A DNA stretch of 64,000 nucleotides from an uncultured Maribacter sp. (GCF_947496775.1 NZ_CANMDU010000004.1:1-64000), one strand, 5' to 3'; positions 52,797 to 62,512 are shown, numbered from the stretch's first letter. Numbers and translations: made by a program. Notes: generated from the sequence alone by a model not told the origin.

Positions 52797-53258
52797 TTAG
52801 AATGGTAAATCGTCTTCTTGTTCGGGCTCGTTTGTTTGAGCTGGTTGTTGAGGTATTGGCTTAGCACCACTTTGCGTAGCTTGCTGTTGTGGCTGGTTTT
52901 GTGCATTTGCCATACTTTCTTTTTTGGTAGATAAAAAAGTAAAATCTTGTACATGTACCTCTGTAGTATACCTAGTATTACCATCTTCCCCTTGCCATTG
53001 ACGATTTTTTAAACGCCCCTCTACATATACCTTATCTCCTTTACTTAAATATTTTTCACATATTTCTGCAGCCTTATTACGAACTACAACATTATGCCAG
53101 TCTGTATTCGTAACTCTTTCTCCCGTTTGTTTATTGGTATAGGTTTCATTAGTTGCAATTGGAAAGCGACCAATACTATTACCTCCTTCGAAATAGTGCA
53201 TTTTCACTTCGTCTCCTAAATGCCCAATTAGCATTACTTTATTTAATGTTCCGCTCAT
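52797..53258 (-). CDS. ssb: Single-stranded DNA-binding protein
   Basis: 153 residues. An OB-fold (MSGTLNKVMLIGHLGDEVKMHYFEGG, TDWHNVVVRNKAAEICEKYLSKGDKVYVEGRLKNRQW) to about residue 105, a Gln/Pro-rich linker, and the acidic tip EDDLPF that recruits repair and replication partners. It follows mutY by 25 bp and precedes gldE by 17 bp. Confidence 0.96.
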   Translation of the reverse strand: MSGTLNKVMLIGHLGDEVKMHYFEGGNSIGRFPIATNETYTNKQTGERVTNTDWHNVVVRNKAAEICEKYLSKGDKVYVEGRLKNRQWQGEDGNTRYTTEVHVQDFTFLSTKKESMANAQNQPQQQATQSGAKPIPQQPAQTNEPEQEDDLPF

Positions 53259-53283
53259 AATTTTTATCTAATAATCAAAAGTA

Positions 53284-54330
53284 CTAAAATTTAAATGTTT
53301 TAATAAAGTCTGCAATTAAAACTGGTACAGCATATTTTTCCAAATCACAAACCTTAATAGTATTATTAAATTCGTCTTCTACTTCTACAATCCAAAATTT
53401 TGTATATAAATGTTGATGCGATAGTTTATGCACTATAGTATCCTTATATATATGTATACTAAAATCGGATTTTAAATCTAGAAAATTAGGTATATCTTCT
53501 TCCATATTCTCAATAAAAGTTTCTTTCTCAGTTTCTATAAGCGGAAACTCCCATAAGTCTTGCCAAATTCCTTTCCCTATTCTTTGTTTTAATATGGTGT
53601 ATATTTCTCCTTTTTGATCCCTACGAATGGGTACTATATAGTTAAAGTATCGCTTTTTAATCTTTGTTTTTTTTAGTTTTACTGGTAAAACAGATACTTT
53701 GTTTTCTTTTAGAGCTACACAACTCCCCTGTAAAGGACAGTCCTTACATTTTGGATTTTTTGGAACACACTGCATTGCTCCGAATTCCATTATTCCTTGA
53801 TTATAGTCTCTTATTCTATCTCTATCTATAAGCTGTTTCGCTAAATCTTTAAAATAGGCAACACCTTCAGTACTATTAATAGGTGTATCTACACCAAAGT
53901 AACGAGAAAGTACTCTATATACATTACCATCAACAACAGCTTCGGGCGCATTAAAACAAATAGAGGCAATAGCACTTGCAGTATAATCTCCGATGCCTTT
54001 TAACTTTATTAACTCTTTGTAGGTCTCCGGAAACTTACCATTATAATCTAGGAGTACGGTTTTTGCCGCTTCATGAAGGTTTCTTGCTCTAGAATAATAA
54101 CCTAAACCCTGCCAAAGTTTTAATATTTTCTCCTGCGGAGCATTTGCTAAATCAAAAACAGTAGGAAAAGAACTAACAAATTTAAGGTAATACGGTGTTC
54201 CTTGTGCAACCTTAGTTTGTTGTAGTATTATCTCCGACAGCCAAATTTTATAAGGATCTATACTTCCTCTCCATGGAAGAGTTCTTTTATTTTGGGCATA
54301 CCAAAGCAGAATTTTGTGGGAAAAAAGCAT
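53284..54330 (-). CDS. mutY: A/G-specific adenine DNA glycosylase
   Basis: 348 residues. It removes adenine mispaired with 8-oxoguanine. Helix-hairpin-helix LKGIGDYTASAIAS (about 110-123), catalytic Asp134 (VVDGNVYRV) and Glu33 (LSEIILQQT), and the iron-sulfur ligands Cys188, Cys195, Cys198 and Cys204 in the C-x6-C-x2-C-x5-C spacing. The C-terminal NUDIX-like 8-oxoG recognition domain is present. It leads the mutY-ssb-gldE-gldD run. Confidence 0.96.
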   Translation of the reverse strand: MLFSHKILLWYAQNKRTLPWRGSIDPYKIWLSEIILQQTKVAQGTPYYLKFVSSFPTVFDLANAPQEKILKLWQGLGYYSRARNLHEAAKTVLLDYNGKFPETYKELIKLKGIGDYTASAIASICFNAPEAVVDGNVYRVLSRYFGVDTPINSTEGVAYFKDLAKQLIDRDRIRDYNQGIMEFGAMQCVPKNPKCKDCPLQGSCVALKENKVSVLPVKLKKTKIKKRYFNYIVPIRRDQKGEIYTILKQRIGKGIWQDLWEFPLIETEKETFIENMEEDIPNFLDLKSDFSIHIYKDTIVHKLSHQHLYTKFWIVEVEDEFNNTIKVCDLEKYAVPVLIADFIKTFKF

Positions 54331-54411
54331 GATAATCTATAGTAAAAGATAAAAGTACTAGTTTAAATACTTAAAATTAGTTCTTTAAGGCAAAAGATTC
54401 AATTTAATTTA

Positions 54412-54419
54412 TATATTTG
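54412..54419 (+). promoter_or_regulatory. -7 box (TATATTTG) of the HU gene
   Basis: Exact TAnnTTTG 37 bp before the HU start codon. Confidence 0.6.
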
Positions 54420-54456
54420 CATCCCGAAAAAACATACAGAAAATCTAAAATTCAAG

Positions 54457-54747
54457 ATGACGAAAGCGGAAATTGTATCGAAAATCTCAGATAAACTGGG
54501 AATTGAAAAAGGAGATGTACAGGCAACAGTTGAATCTTTCATGGAAGAAGTAAAGACTTCTTTGGAAAGTGGAGATAATGTTTACTTAAGAGGTTTTGGA
54601 AGTTTTATTATTAAAACAAGAGCTGAAAAAACTGGTAGAAACATTTCCAAGAATACAACGATAAAAATACCAGCTCATAATATTCCTGCATTTAAACCTG
54701 CAAAGGTTTTTGTTGAAGGTGTTAAGAGCAACGTACAAGTTAAATAA
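54457..54747 (+). CDS. HU/IHF-family DNA-binding protein
   Basis: 96 residues. MTKAEIVSKISDKLGIEKGDVQATVESFMEEV begins the helical body, YLRGFGSFIIKTRAEKTGRNISKNTTIKIPAHNIPAFKPAKVF is the beta arm with the conserved NP-type turn replaced by IPAHNIPAF. It bends and compacts DNA as a dimer. It is followed after 26 bp by a 29-residue basic ORF and then by rng, a conserved Bacteroidota order. Confidence 0.96.
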   Translation: MTKAEIVSKISDKLGIEKGDVQATVESFMEEVKTSLESGDNVYLRGFGSFIIKTRAEKTGRNISKNTTIKIPAHNIPAFKPAKVFVEGVKSNVQVK

Positions 54748-54773
54748 AAAAATAATCTTAAAAGTAGAATTTT

Positions 54774-54863
54774 ATGCCGAGCGGTAAGAAAAGAAAGAGA
54801 CATAAGGTAGCTACCCACAAACGCAAGAAGCGTAGGAGAGCTAACAGACACAAGAAAAAGTAG
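54774..54863 (+). CDS. 29-residue basic ribosomal-type protein (mS38/bS22-like)
   Basis: A 29-codon ORF beginning MPSGKKRKRHKVATHKRKK and ending in RHKKK. More than half the residues are Lys, Arg or His. The composition and the KRKRHKVATHKRKKRRR pattern resemble the AURKAIP1/COX24-type (mS38/bS22) small-subunit peptides. Its position between HU and rng and an overlapping terminator support a real gene. The product family is an inference from pattern only. Confidence 0.7.
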   Translation: MPSGKKRKRHKVATHKRKKRRRANRHKKK

Positions 54864-54885
54864 TTTTAAACTACTTTTTCTTTTT
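54855..54885 (+). terminator. Terminator overlapping the 3' end of the 29-residue gene
   Basis: AAAAAGTAG (including the stop codon) pairs with CTACTTTTT around a seven-base loop, then CTTTTTAG. Confidence 0.85.
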
Positions 54886-55005
54886 AGTAACGTTCATTGG
54901 CATAGAAGTTAAAAGTAACTTCGGCGGGCTATGTATGGCCTGTTTCTGGTATAATACAAACCATCTATCTGTTTTTAGTAAACAGACTGATATAAACAAA
55001 TTCAG

Positions 55006-56553
55006 GTGAATAGAGAATTAATCGTAAGATCAAGCTCTGATTCCGTTGACTTTGCCTTACTAAAGGATGGAAAACTTACTGAATTACATAAAGAAGAAGA
55101 AAAAAACGATTTCTCTGTAGGCGATATTTTTATTGCCAAAATTAGAAAACCCGTTACTGGTCTAAATGCTGCATTCGTAAATGTAGGTTATGAAAAAGAT
55201 GCCTTTTTGCATTATCATGATCTTGGACCGCAACTATCTTCTATGTTGAAATTCACTAAACAAGTAAGTACAGGGAAACTTCAAGATTTTTCCTTAAAGA
55301 ATTTTCCAGCCGAAAAAGATATTGATAAAAATGGAGCTATAGCTGATGTTATAAAAGCCAATCAATCAATATTAGTGCAAATTGTAAAAGAACCCATATC
55401 CACTAAAGGACCAAGAATAAGCTCAGAACTATCAATTGCTGGACGCTATTTAGTAATGGTTCCTTTCTCTGACCGTGTATCTGTTTCTCAGAAAATTGCG
55501 AGTTCAGAAGAAAAAGACAGACTTAAAAGGTTAGTACGCAGTATTAAACCTAAAGGATTTGGCGTAATTATTCGTACAGTTGCCGAAGGAAAAAAAGTAG
55601 CAGAATTAGACAAAGATTTAGAAAACTTGCTGAGCAAATGGTCAGCAATGTGTACAAAATTACATAAAGCGCCTACCCCCTCTAAAGTTTTAGTTGAACT
55701 CAATAGAGCCTCTTCTATATTAAGAGATGTATTTAATGACTCATTTACGGGAGTATTTGTAGATGACAAAACGCTTTATAACCAAATAAAAGATTACGTT
55801 CAAGAGATTGCACCTGCTAAAGAATCTATAGTTAAGCAACATGTTTCTCCTGTTCCTATTTTTGAAAAATTTGGCATTGAAAGACAAATAAAAACATCTT
55901 TTGGCCGAACTGCTTCTATGAGTAAAGGAGCTTATTTAATTATAGAACACACGGAGGCACTACATGTTGTAGATGTTAATAGTGGTAATCGTTCTAACAA
56001 GGCAAAAAATCAAGAAGATACAGCCTTAGAAGTAAATCTTTTAGCAGCATCCGAAATTGCAAGACAATTACGCTTGCGCGATATGGGCGGTATTATTGTA
56101 GTAGATTTTATTGATATGGTCAAAGCACCTCATCGAAAAAAACTCTTTGATCATCTTAGAGATGAAATGAAAGATGATCGTGCTAAACATAAAATTTTAC
56201 CTCCAAGTAAATTTGGCTTAATCCAAATTACAAGACAAAGGGTGCGCCCAGAAATGAATATTAAAACCACAGAAGAAGACCCTAACCGTTCTGGTAAGCA
56301 AGTTGAAGCTCCAATAGTTTTAATAGACAAAATAAATTTTGCATTAGAGAAACTCCTGAAAGGCCCTGCAAAAGGAAGTAGTATAACACTAAACATTCAT
56401 CCTTTTATAGCAGCATACCTTACACAAGGGTTCCCATCAATACGTTCTAAGTGGTTTTTAGAACACAAAAGATGGATTAAAATACAACCTCGAGATGCGT
56501 ATACGTATTTAGAGTACCGTTTTAAAAATAAAGACGGCAAAACCATATATTAA
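55006..56553 (+). CDS. rng: Ribonuclease G/E family endoribonuclease
   Basis: 515 residues from a GTG start. N-terminal S1-like RNA-binding region (GDIFIAKIRKPVTGLNAAFVNVGYEKDAFLHYHDL), then the catalytic core with metal-binding DVNSGNRSNKAKNQEDTALEVNLLAASEIARQLRLRDMGGIIVVDFIDM, and the shared RNase E/G C-terminal part (FGLIQITRQRVRPEM). It lacks the long scaffold tail of RNase E, so it is an RNase G-size protein. It matures 5S or 16S rRNA and degrades mRNA. Confidence 0.95.
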   Translation: MNRELIVRSSSDSVDFALLKDGKLTELHKEEEKNDFSVGDIFIAKIRKPVTGLNAAFVNVGYEKDAFLHYHDLGPQLSSMLKFTKQVSTGKLQDFSLKNFPAEKDIDKNGAIADVIKANQSILVQIVKEPISTKGPRISSELSIAGRYLVMVPFSDRVSVSQKIASSEEKDRLKRLVRSIKPKGFGVIIRTVAEGKKVAELDKDLENLLSKWSAMCTKLHKAPTPSKVLVELNRASSILRDVFNDSFTGVFVDDKTLYNQIKDYVQEIAPAKESIVKQHVSPVPIFEKFGIERQIKTSFGRTASMSKGAYLIIEHTEALHVVDVNSGNRSNKAKNQEDTALEVNLLAASEIARQLRLRDMGGIIVVDFIDMVKAPHRKKLFDHLRDEMKDDRAKHKILPPSKFGLIQITRQRVRPEMNIKTTEEDPNRSGKQVEAPIVLIDKINFALEKLLKGPAKGSSITLNIHPFIAAYLTQGFPSIRSKWFLEHKRWIKIQPRDAYTYLEYRFKNKDGKTIY

Positions 56554-56576
56554 GTCATAATGGCTATTTAAAATTT

Positions 56577-56609
56577 AAGCGACCTTCAGCAATGTGGGTC
56601 GCTTTTTTT
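56577..56609 (+). terminator. Terminator of rng
   Basis: AAGCGACC (56577-56584) pairs with GGTCGCTT (56597-56604), then a T run. Confidence 0.9.
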
Positions 56610-56626
56610 ATACAAAAAACTCAATA

Positions 56627-59600
56627 TTAATTATTCTTCGCAATTAAAAAGCCCTCTTTATTCACCTTTAAAATGTATAAACCAGTCGCCAATTTTGGAA
56701 GCAGAAGTGTAGTTACGCTTGAAGATTCATTAAAAAATTTATCTCTAATTATAATTTTACGTCCTATAGCGTCAAACAATACAAAGTTGTCTGTTGCCTC
56801 TGTATTTATTATATTAATTTCATCATTAATTATTGGGTTAGGATATAGAATATACTCTTTTGTATTTGTTGGGTTTATCGGGCTTTTTCCAGAAAAATAA
56901 GGCACTGCAAAATGATAGGCATCCACTCCCACTTTTTCTCCTATTATTCTTCCCAAAATATCATCAGCCGGAGGGTGTATTCCACCCCAAATACGAGACA
57001 AACTTGTTTGATCAGAAGCATCTCTGTATGTAGCCCATTGTAAGGTTACATCAACCGAAGGTCCGTTTTCAAATACCAAAAACTCATCTTTCTTTGCTAC
57101 AAATTCCCCCAATCCTCCAGGGAAATATTCGTCTCCCGTAATTAAGGTCATTACTTCGGCTGCAGCTCTAGAATAGGTAGAATGACCCGATAAATACCCT
57201 GCAAATGGCGGAGTTACAAAAGAGGGCCTTTGGTAAGGAAACCAGTTTTTAGCTAAAATCCAACCTACACCAGCAACATCTGAGCTAATATTATCTATAA
57301 AATTATGTCCACGCCAGGCAAAAACTTTTATTTCACCAACGTTTTCGTTATTAGAACCACTTAATTCGTCTCCTACTTCTACCACTTCTATATAACCTTC
57401 TTTTAAAGGTATCCCGCCCACGTGGTAATTGGGTAAATTTTGATCCGTGCTTTGCCCTAAGGAACTCATATACCTAATCGCCGAAATTGGCCTTATATAA
57501 TCATACCATCCTTTAATACCCCATGCGGTTATTGCTGCATCGTGCATGGCTCCAGCTAAAATAAAATAAGCTTTAACATCCCATTCTAAAGGATTTAATT
57601 CCTCTCCCTGTCCGTTAAATTTACGCTCAAATAACTCATGGTCATTTACATAATTAAGTATCGTGAACCAATGTCCCGGTGGTGTTTCAGAATCTGGACC
57701 GTCTGCCCAAAACTCTGCAAGTACTCTAGCGTAATCTGCTCTAGGTACAATTTGCTCTTCATAAGTCTCTCCTGTTTTTGGGTTCACTGAACGACCTGTA
57801 CTAGCGTCACCACCATCAATTTCTTTATAAAAATTAGGATATTCATCAAAAGAGCTAGGAAACATACTAATATCTATGTTACCTATACTCTTGGGCGATA
57901 TATCCCATAAAACACCATCTGTTGGATCTAAATGAGAACTCCAAATAGATACTAAAGAGAAATTCCATTTGTACAAATCACTTGATGCAGTTGCATTTTG
58001 GGTGTCTAATAATGGAGGTGCCCCCGGATCATGATACACCGTATAATTATTACCATTTCTATTGAAAATCGTTTTATCATCATCAGATAATGCAAAGGAA
58101 TGTATTTGCCCCCATTCTGGACTTAAAAATTCTGGAGTTTCTCCCCGAATTAAGTTTCCACTTTGATCAATAAATGCGTTAAAAGATAAAGGTTGCCAAC
58201 GGTTTGCATCCGTAATAGTATTATTTTCTTCAGAGACACTTAACGTCAAAGGCATATTTACAGGTTGATAAAATGCATTATCATAGGCAGTTGCTTCTCG
58301 CGACCCATCGGTATTTCCGTAGTCAATAATTACTTCCGCTACATAATTTCCTAAAGCCGCTGCTTCTCCTGAGGTATATTCTGTACTAGTGTTATTAATA
58401 TCATATCCCAAATCATTCATCACAAAATCAAATAGTGCTAAGCTTTCTTCCTTATTTGGTGAGTTTTTAAACCTATGACTAAGTACACGATAGGCAGCAT
58501 AACTCATTGCTTTTTCCTGGGCTTCATTTTTTTCTTCAACAGATTCAAATATTTCTAAATCACTACTAAATTCATTAACCGTATTGCCCACCAAATAAGG
58601 TCGAGCCATTTCATCGTAAATTGCCCAACTGTCATATAGAGCAACTGAAGTATGAAACAAATTTCTGGCATGTACTGTGGGTCTAGCAAAATCGTTTCTA
58701 ATAGCAGCAAGTAATGCTTCATTCCAAATTCTTGCTACGGATACATTCATAGAAATATTAGAAATAGAAAGATTTACGTTTAATTCTCTAGGCTCGCTAG
58801 CACATATATTGGACTGTTCTATAGCTATTACTCTACCAACTGCACCTAAACCCCATTTTACAGTAATGGCATTAGTTCCTTGCCCACTTATAAGTTCCCC
58901 TCCTTCGACCTGCCAATTTGCCTTCACATTTGCATCCGAACTAAATGTATAAGTCTCCAGTGCATTAAAACCAGATGATGCGGATCCAGCTACATTATTC
59001 TCAGATGCGTAATACTCACAGCTACCATCACTACTTACTGCTAAGGGATTATAATTACATGCATTAGGATCGGTACAACCTGTTAGTTTTACACTTGGAG
59101 AAATATTTAAGACTTCCAAACCTTGTCCTTCTGTTGCTCTTACAAACCTATTGACTTCAATATTTTGATGTCGTTCTACCAAACCTGAAGGCCAATCAAT
59201 AATTAACTCATTAATTATACTACTTTCATTTAAACCAAAATGAAGAGGCTTTAAGCTTTGAGATAAAAAACCAACCCCATTATAATATCTAACTATGCTA
59301 CCCTCATCTGTAACTACAGTTACTTTCGTACCCAATGCATCTCTATTTGATGTAGTTCCTTGAAGTTGTAATTGAAACCACTTTAAATTGGATACATTAT
59401 TTTCCGCTATTTTATTTTCATAAAAGAAAGCCTCTCGGTCTGAATTGGTTATAAAAAGATCTAAATCTCCATCCAAATCAAAATCAAAATCTATCACCTC
59501 AACGCTAATACTATTTTCGTTTAAACCCAATTCCGAAGAAAAATCTCGAAAGCTAGTTCCATTTTCTTTTAAAAGGTTCTTAAAATAAAAATTAGGTTGT

Positions 59601-60661
59601 GGTCCTGTATTTACAAATCCGTTTACAATCATTAAATCTTCGTCTCCATCCAAATCAAAATCCCCAAATGTGGTTCCCCATGCCCAATCAGTGTCTCCTA
59701 CACCAAAAACACTAGCTTGTTCAATAAAGTTATTAGCACCTTGATTTACAAAAAAATGATTCTCGCTAATACCGGTAGTAAAAAAATCAAAATTACCATC
59801 GTTATTTACATCTCCAATAGCTATACCCATATTATCTAGCATGCTATCTAAGTTATAAGTACTAGCTTGTTCCGAAAAATTAACCCCTCCATTGTTAATG
59901 AATAATCTATTACCTTGATCAAGGTCATTAGCTATATAAAAATCTTGCCAACCATCATTATTAAAATCAAAAGGAGACAATGTAAAGCTTTCTAAGCTAG
60001 GGAGCGTGGCTATACCAGTAACATTTGTGACGTTAGTAAAAGTTTCATCTCCATTGTTTTTATAAAGGGTATTTCCTTCGCACTTATTCCAATCCGCAAT
60101 GAACAAGTCCAAAAACCCGTCGTTATCATAATCAACCCATGTTGCTCCAGTATTATTACACCCATTATTAAACGTAATACCAGACTCATTAGTAACTTCA
60201 GTAAAAGTTCCATTACCCTGGTTTCTAAAAAGCTGTACTATGTTTAGGTGTGTCAAAAATAAATCTGGAAAACCATCATTATTATAATCTCCCCAAGAAG
60301 CACCAAATTTAAACCCTTTTAAACCTACAAAAAATTCGCCCGTTCGTTCAAACACTAGTACATTACTTAGTCCAGCCCCAGTAGTAACATCAGTAAAAGT
60401 TCCATCATTATTGTTTCTATAAAGTTTACTCAAGGTACTTGAATTACCTGCCTCATCCTCATCACTTGCTACTACAAAAATGTCTAAATCTAAATCTCCA
60501 TCATAATCTGCTACGGCTGCACCGTTATTCTTGCTTAAAAGCTCAAAACCCGCTATGCTTTCGACGCGTTCGAAAGTTTGAGATTGAATATTACTAGTTA
60601 CATAAAAAATAACTATAGTAAGAAGGCCTCTTAAATGTTTATTAAAAACAATCTTAAACAT
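56627..60661 (-). CDS. Exported FG-GAP/ASPIC - vanadium haloperoxidase-like - T9SS protein
   Basis: 1344 residues. Signal peptide to about 27. Seven FG-GAP-type calcium-binding repeats follow (D-x-D-x-D-G near residues 53, 125, 178, 232, 288, 340, 395: DYDGDLDLD, DYNNDGFPDLF, DYDNDGFLDLF and so on), then an ASPIC/UnbV-like domain (about 435-510), a CTDPNACNYNP motif (about 530), an Ig/PKD-like region, and from about 650 a PAP2/vanadium-haloperoxidase-type domain. Its active-site pattern is complete: Lys1138-x6-Arg1145-Pro, Ser1158-Gly-His1160, Ser1222-Arg1223-x5-His1229-x3-Asp1233. The last 75 residues form a type A T9SS domain (LYPNP near 1273). It is likely secreted or surface-attached. Halide oxidation versus phosphate hydrolysis cannot be decided from sequence. 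Confidence 0.85.
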   Translation of the reverse strand: MFKIVFNKHLRGLLTIVIFYVTSNIQSQTFERVESIAGFELLSKNNGAAVADYDGDLDLDIFVVASDEDEAGNSSTLSKLYRNNNDGTFTDVTTGAGLSNVLVFERTGEFFVGLKGFKFGASWGDYNNDGFPDLFLTHLNIVQLFRNQGNGTFTEVTNESGITFNNGCNNTGATWVDYDNDGFLDLFIADWNKCEGNTLYKNNGDETFTNVTNVTGIATLPSLESFTLSPFDFNNDGWQDFYIANDLDQGNRLFINNGGVNFSEQASTYNLDSMLDNMGIAIGDVNNDGNFDFFTTGISENHFFVNQGANNFIEQASVFGVGDTDWAWGTTFGDFDLDGDEDLMIVNGFVNTGPQPNFYFKNLLKENGTSFRDFSSELGLNENSISVEVIDFDFDLDGDLDLFITNSDREAFFYENKIAENNVSNLKWFQLQLQGTTSNRDALGTKVTVVTDEGSIVRYYNGVGFLSQSLKPLHFGLNESSIINELIIDWPSGLVERHQNIEVNRFVRATEGQGLEVLNISPSVKLTGCTDPNACNYNPLAVSSDGSCEYYASENNVAGSASSGFNALETYTFSSDANVKANWQVEGGELISGQGTNAITVKWGLGAVGRVIAIEQSNICASEPRELNVNLSISNISMNVSVARIWNEALLAAIRNDFARPTVHARNLFHTSVALYDSWAIYDEMARPYLVGNTVNEFSSDLEIFESVEEKNEAQEKAMSYAAYRVLSHRFKNSPNKEESLALFDFVMNDLGYDINNTSTEYTSGEAAALGNYVAEVIIDYGNTDGSREATAYDNAFYQPVNMPLTLSVSEENNTITDANRWQPLSFNAFIDQSGNLIRGETPEFLSPEWGQIHSFALSDDDKTIFNRNGNNYTVYHDPGAPPLLDTQNATASSDLYKWNFSLVSIWSSHLDPTDGVLWDISPKSIGNIDISMFPSSFDEYPNFYKEIDGGDASTGRSVNPKTGETYEEQIVPRADYARVLAEFWADGPDSETPPGHWFTILNYVNDHELFERKFNGQGEELNPLEWDVKAYFILAGAMHDAAITAWGIKGWYDYIRPISAIRYMSSLGQSTDQNLPNYHVGGIPLKEGYIEVVEVGDELSGSNNENVGEIKVFAWRGHNFIDNISSDVAGVGWILAKNWFPYQRPSFVTPPFAGYLSGHSTYSRAAAEVMTLITGDEYFPGGLGEFVAKKDEFLVFENGPSVDVTLQWATYRDASDQTSLSRIWGGIHPPADDILGRIIGEKVGVDAYHFAVPYFSGKSPINPTNTKEYILYPNPIINDEINIINTEATDNFVLFDAIGRKIIIRDKFFNESSSVTTLLLPKLATGLYILKVNKEGFLIAKNN

Positions 60662-60749
60662 AAATTATATATAAAAATTCTACCTTTATAGACATCTAAC
60701 AATGTAAGACTAATTTTTAACATTTTTAGCTTTTTTTACTCTACAATAC

Positions 60750-61223
60750 ATGAACAACAGTACTAAATTTTATACTCTCGCAGAAGCCAAAAAAAAATTA
60801 GAAAGTTATTGTGCTTACCAAGACCGTTGCCATAAAGAAGTAGAAGTTAAATTATATAGTATGGGCATGATTCCAGAAGCTACCAATCAAATCATCGGAC
60901 ATCTTATTCAAGAGAATTATCTTAACGAAGAACGCTTTGCTAAAAGTTTTGCTAGAGGGAAGTTCCGTATTAAAAAATGGGGTAAAAATCGCATTGTTAA
61001 CGAGCTAAAACAACGACAAATAACAAAATACAACATTACTATTGCTTTAAAAGAAATAGAAGAGAATACCTACTTAGAAACCCTAGACACCTTAGCCAAA
61101 AAAAGGTTAATGCAAATTAATGAGACCAACCAAAAAAAAAGAAAAAAAAAGCTCGCAGACTATCTACTTTACCGCGGATGGGAAAGCCATTTAGTCTACC
61201 AAAAATTGCAGGAACTTATTTAA
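60750..61223 (+). CDS. recX: RecA-modulating regulatory protein RecX
   Basis: 157 residues, all-helical with the three repeated helix bundles of RecX: LESYCAYQDRCHKEVEVKLYSMGM, YLNEERFAKSFARGKFRIKKWGKNRIVNELKQRQI and KLADYLLYRGWESHLVYQKL. It inhibits or tunes RecA filaments. Its stop codon directly abuts the stop of the convergent bioB gene with no spacer. Confidence 0.95.
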   Translation: MNNSTKFYTLAEAKKKLESYCAYQDRCHKEVEVKLYSMGMIPEATNQIIGHLIQENYLNEERFAKSFARGKFRIKKWGKNRIVNELKQRQITKYNITIALKEIEENTYLETLDTLAKKRLMQINETNQKKRKKKLADYLLYRGWESHLVYQKLQELI

Positions 61224-62312
61224 TTAAACCTTTGCTTTTGCTTTTGCTGCTTCGTTTCTTTCTATTTTATGATCTGGTCTAGACCATTTTGGTTTTTCTC
61301 CTAAAGCTGTAATTTTAGAGTCCTCAGCTTCAACAGTTTTTGGTTGCGAAGACTTCTTAAATGGTTTTTGAGGGTTTAAGCCTAAAAGCTCAAACATAGC
61401 CATATCCTCGTTTACATCAGGATTTGGGGTTGTCAATAATTTATCTCCCGCAAATATAGAATTTGCCCCCGCAAAAAAGCACATTGCTTGCCCTTCTCTA
61501 CTCATTTGGGTACGTCCTGCAGAAAGTCTTACTTGTGTCTGTGGCAATACAATCCTTGTGGTAGCAACCATACGTATCATTTCCCATATTTCTACAGGCT
61601 TAATATCTTCCATAGGTGTTCCTTCTACGGCTACTAAAGCATTAATAGGGGTAGATTCTGGTTGCGGATTTAAGGATGAAAGCGCTACTAGCATTCCTGC
61701 TCTATCTTCCAACTTTTCTCCCATACCAATAATACCACCACTACATACCGTAACGTTTGTTTTACGAACGTTCTCTATCGTCTCTAAACGATCTTCAAAA
61801 GCTCTGGTAGAAATTACATCTTTATAATAATCTTCAGAGGTATCTAAATTATGATTATAAGCATACAAACCTGCTTCTGACAAACGTTTTGCTTGGTTTT
61901 CTGTTACCATACCTAGGGTACAGCAAACCTCCATATCTAATTTATTTATGGTACGAACCATCTCTAACACCTGATCAAACTCAGGTCCGTCTTTTACATT
62001 ACGCCAAGCTGCACCCATACACACTCTAGAACTACCTGATGATTTTGCTCTAAGTGCTTGTGCCTTTACTTGGGGTACTGACATTAAATCGTTCCCATCA
62101 ATATCCGTATGATATCTTGCAGCCTGTGGACAATACCCACAATCTTCGGAACATCCACCTGTTTTTATAGATAGTAAAGTAGAAACTTGAATTTCATTAG
62201 GATTATGCTTCTTACGATGAATAGTAGCAGCATCATATAACAATTCCATTAACGGTTTATTATATATTTCTAAAACTTCTTCTTTTGTCCAATTATGTCT
62301 TACTTCACTCAT
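61224..62312 (-). CDS. bioB: Biotin synthase
   Basis: 362 residues from the ATG at 62312 (MSEVRHNWTKEEVL); an in-frame start at 62393 adds 27 residues not typical of the family. A radical SAM enzyme inserting sulfur into dethiobiotin. The cluster ligands are Cys54, Cys58, Cys61 (CSEDCGYCPQ). CMGAAWRNVKDGPEF, TLGMVTENQAKRLSEAGLYAYNHNLDT, GGIIGMGE and the Arg in RLSAGRTQMSREGQAMCF complete the signature. Other biotin genes are not in the window. Confidence 0.97.
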   Translation of the reverse strand: MSEVRHNWTKEEVLEIYNKPLMELLYDAATIHRKKHNPNEIQVSTLLSIKTGGCSEDCGYCPQAARYHTDIDGNDLMSVPQVKAQALRAKSSGSSRVCMGAAWRNVKDGPEFDQVLEMVRTINKLDMEVCCTLGMVTENQAKRLSEAGLYAYNHNLDTSEDYYKDVISTRAFEDRLETIENVRKTNVTVCSGGIIGMGEKLEDRAGMLVALSSLNPQPESTPINALVAVEGTPMEDIKPVEIWEMIRMVATTRIVLPQTQVRLSAGRTQMSREGQAMCFFAGANSIFAGDKLLTTPNPDVNEDMAMFELLGLNPQKPFKKSSQPKTVEAEDSKITALGEKPKWSRPDHKIERNEAAKAKAKV

Positions 62313-62427
62313 AACAGCTATATTTAACTTTACAAAAATAATGTATTCCAATGTTAAAAATACATTTCCTTGGTTATAAATGGCCAAATGCAAATAATCT
62401 CTAGCCTTTATTGTACTATTTAAGAGG

Positions 62428-62435
62428 CAAAATTA
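62428..62435 (-). promoter_or_regulatory. -7 box (TAATTTTG) of bioB
   Basis: Exact TAnnTTTG on the minus strand about 116 bp upstream of the bioB ATG. The predicted leader of about 110 bases is long for this lineage. Confidence 0.45.
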
Positions 62436-62512
62436 CTACGATTCGTATTCTATTTTACTGATATTTCTCATAGAACCAAGCTTATTTTTTAAACAATAAT
62501 TTTATCTTAACT

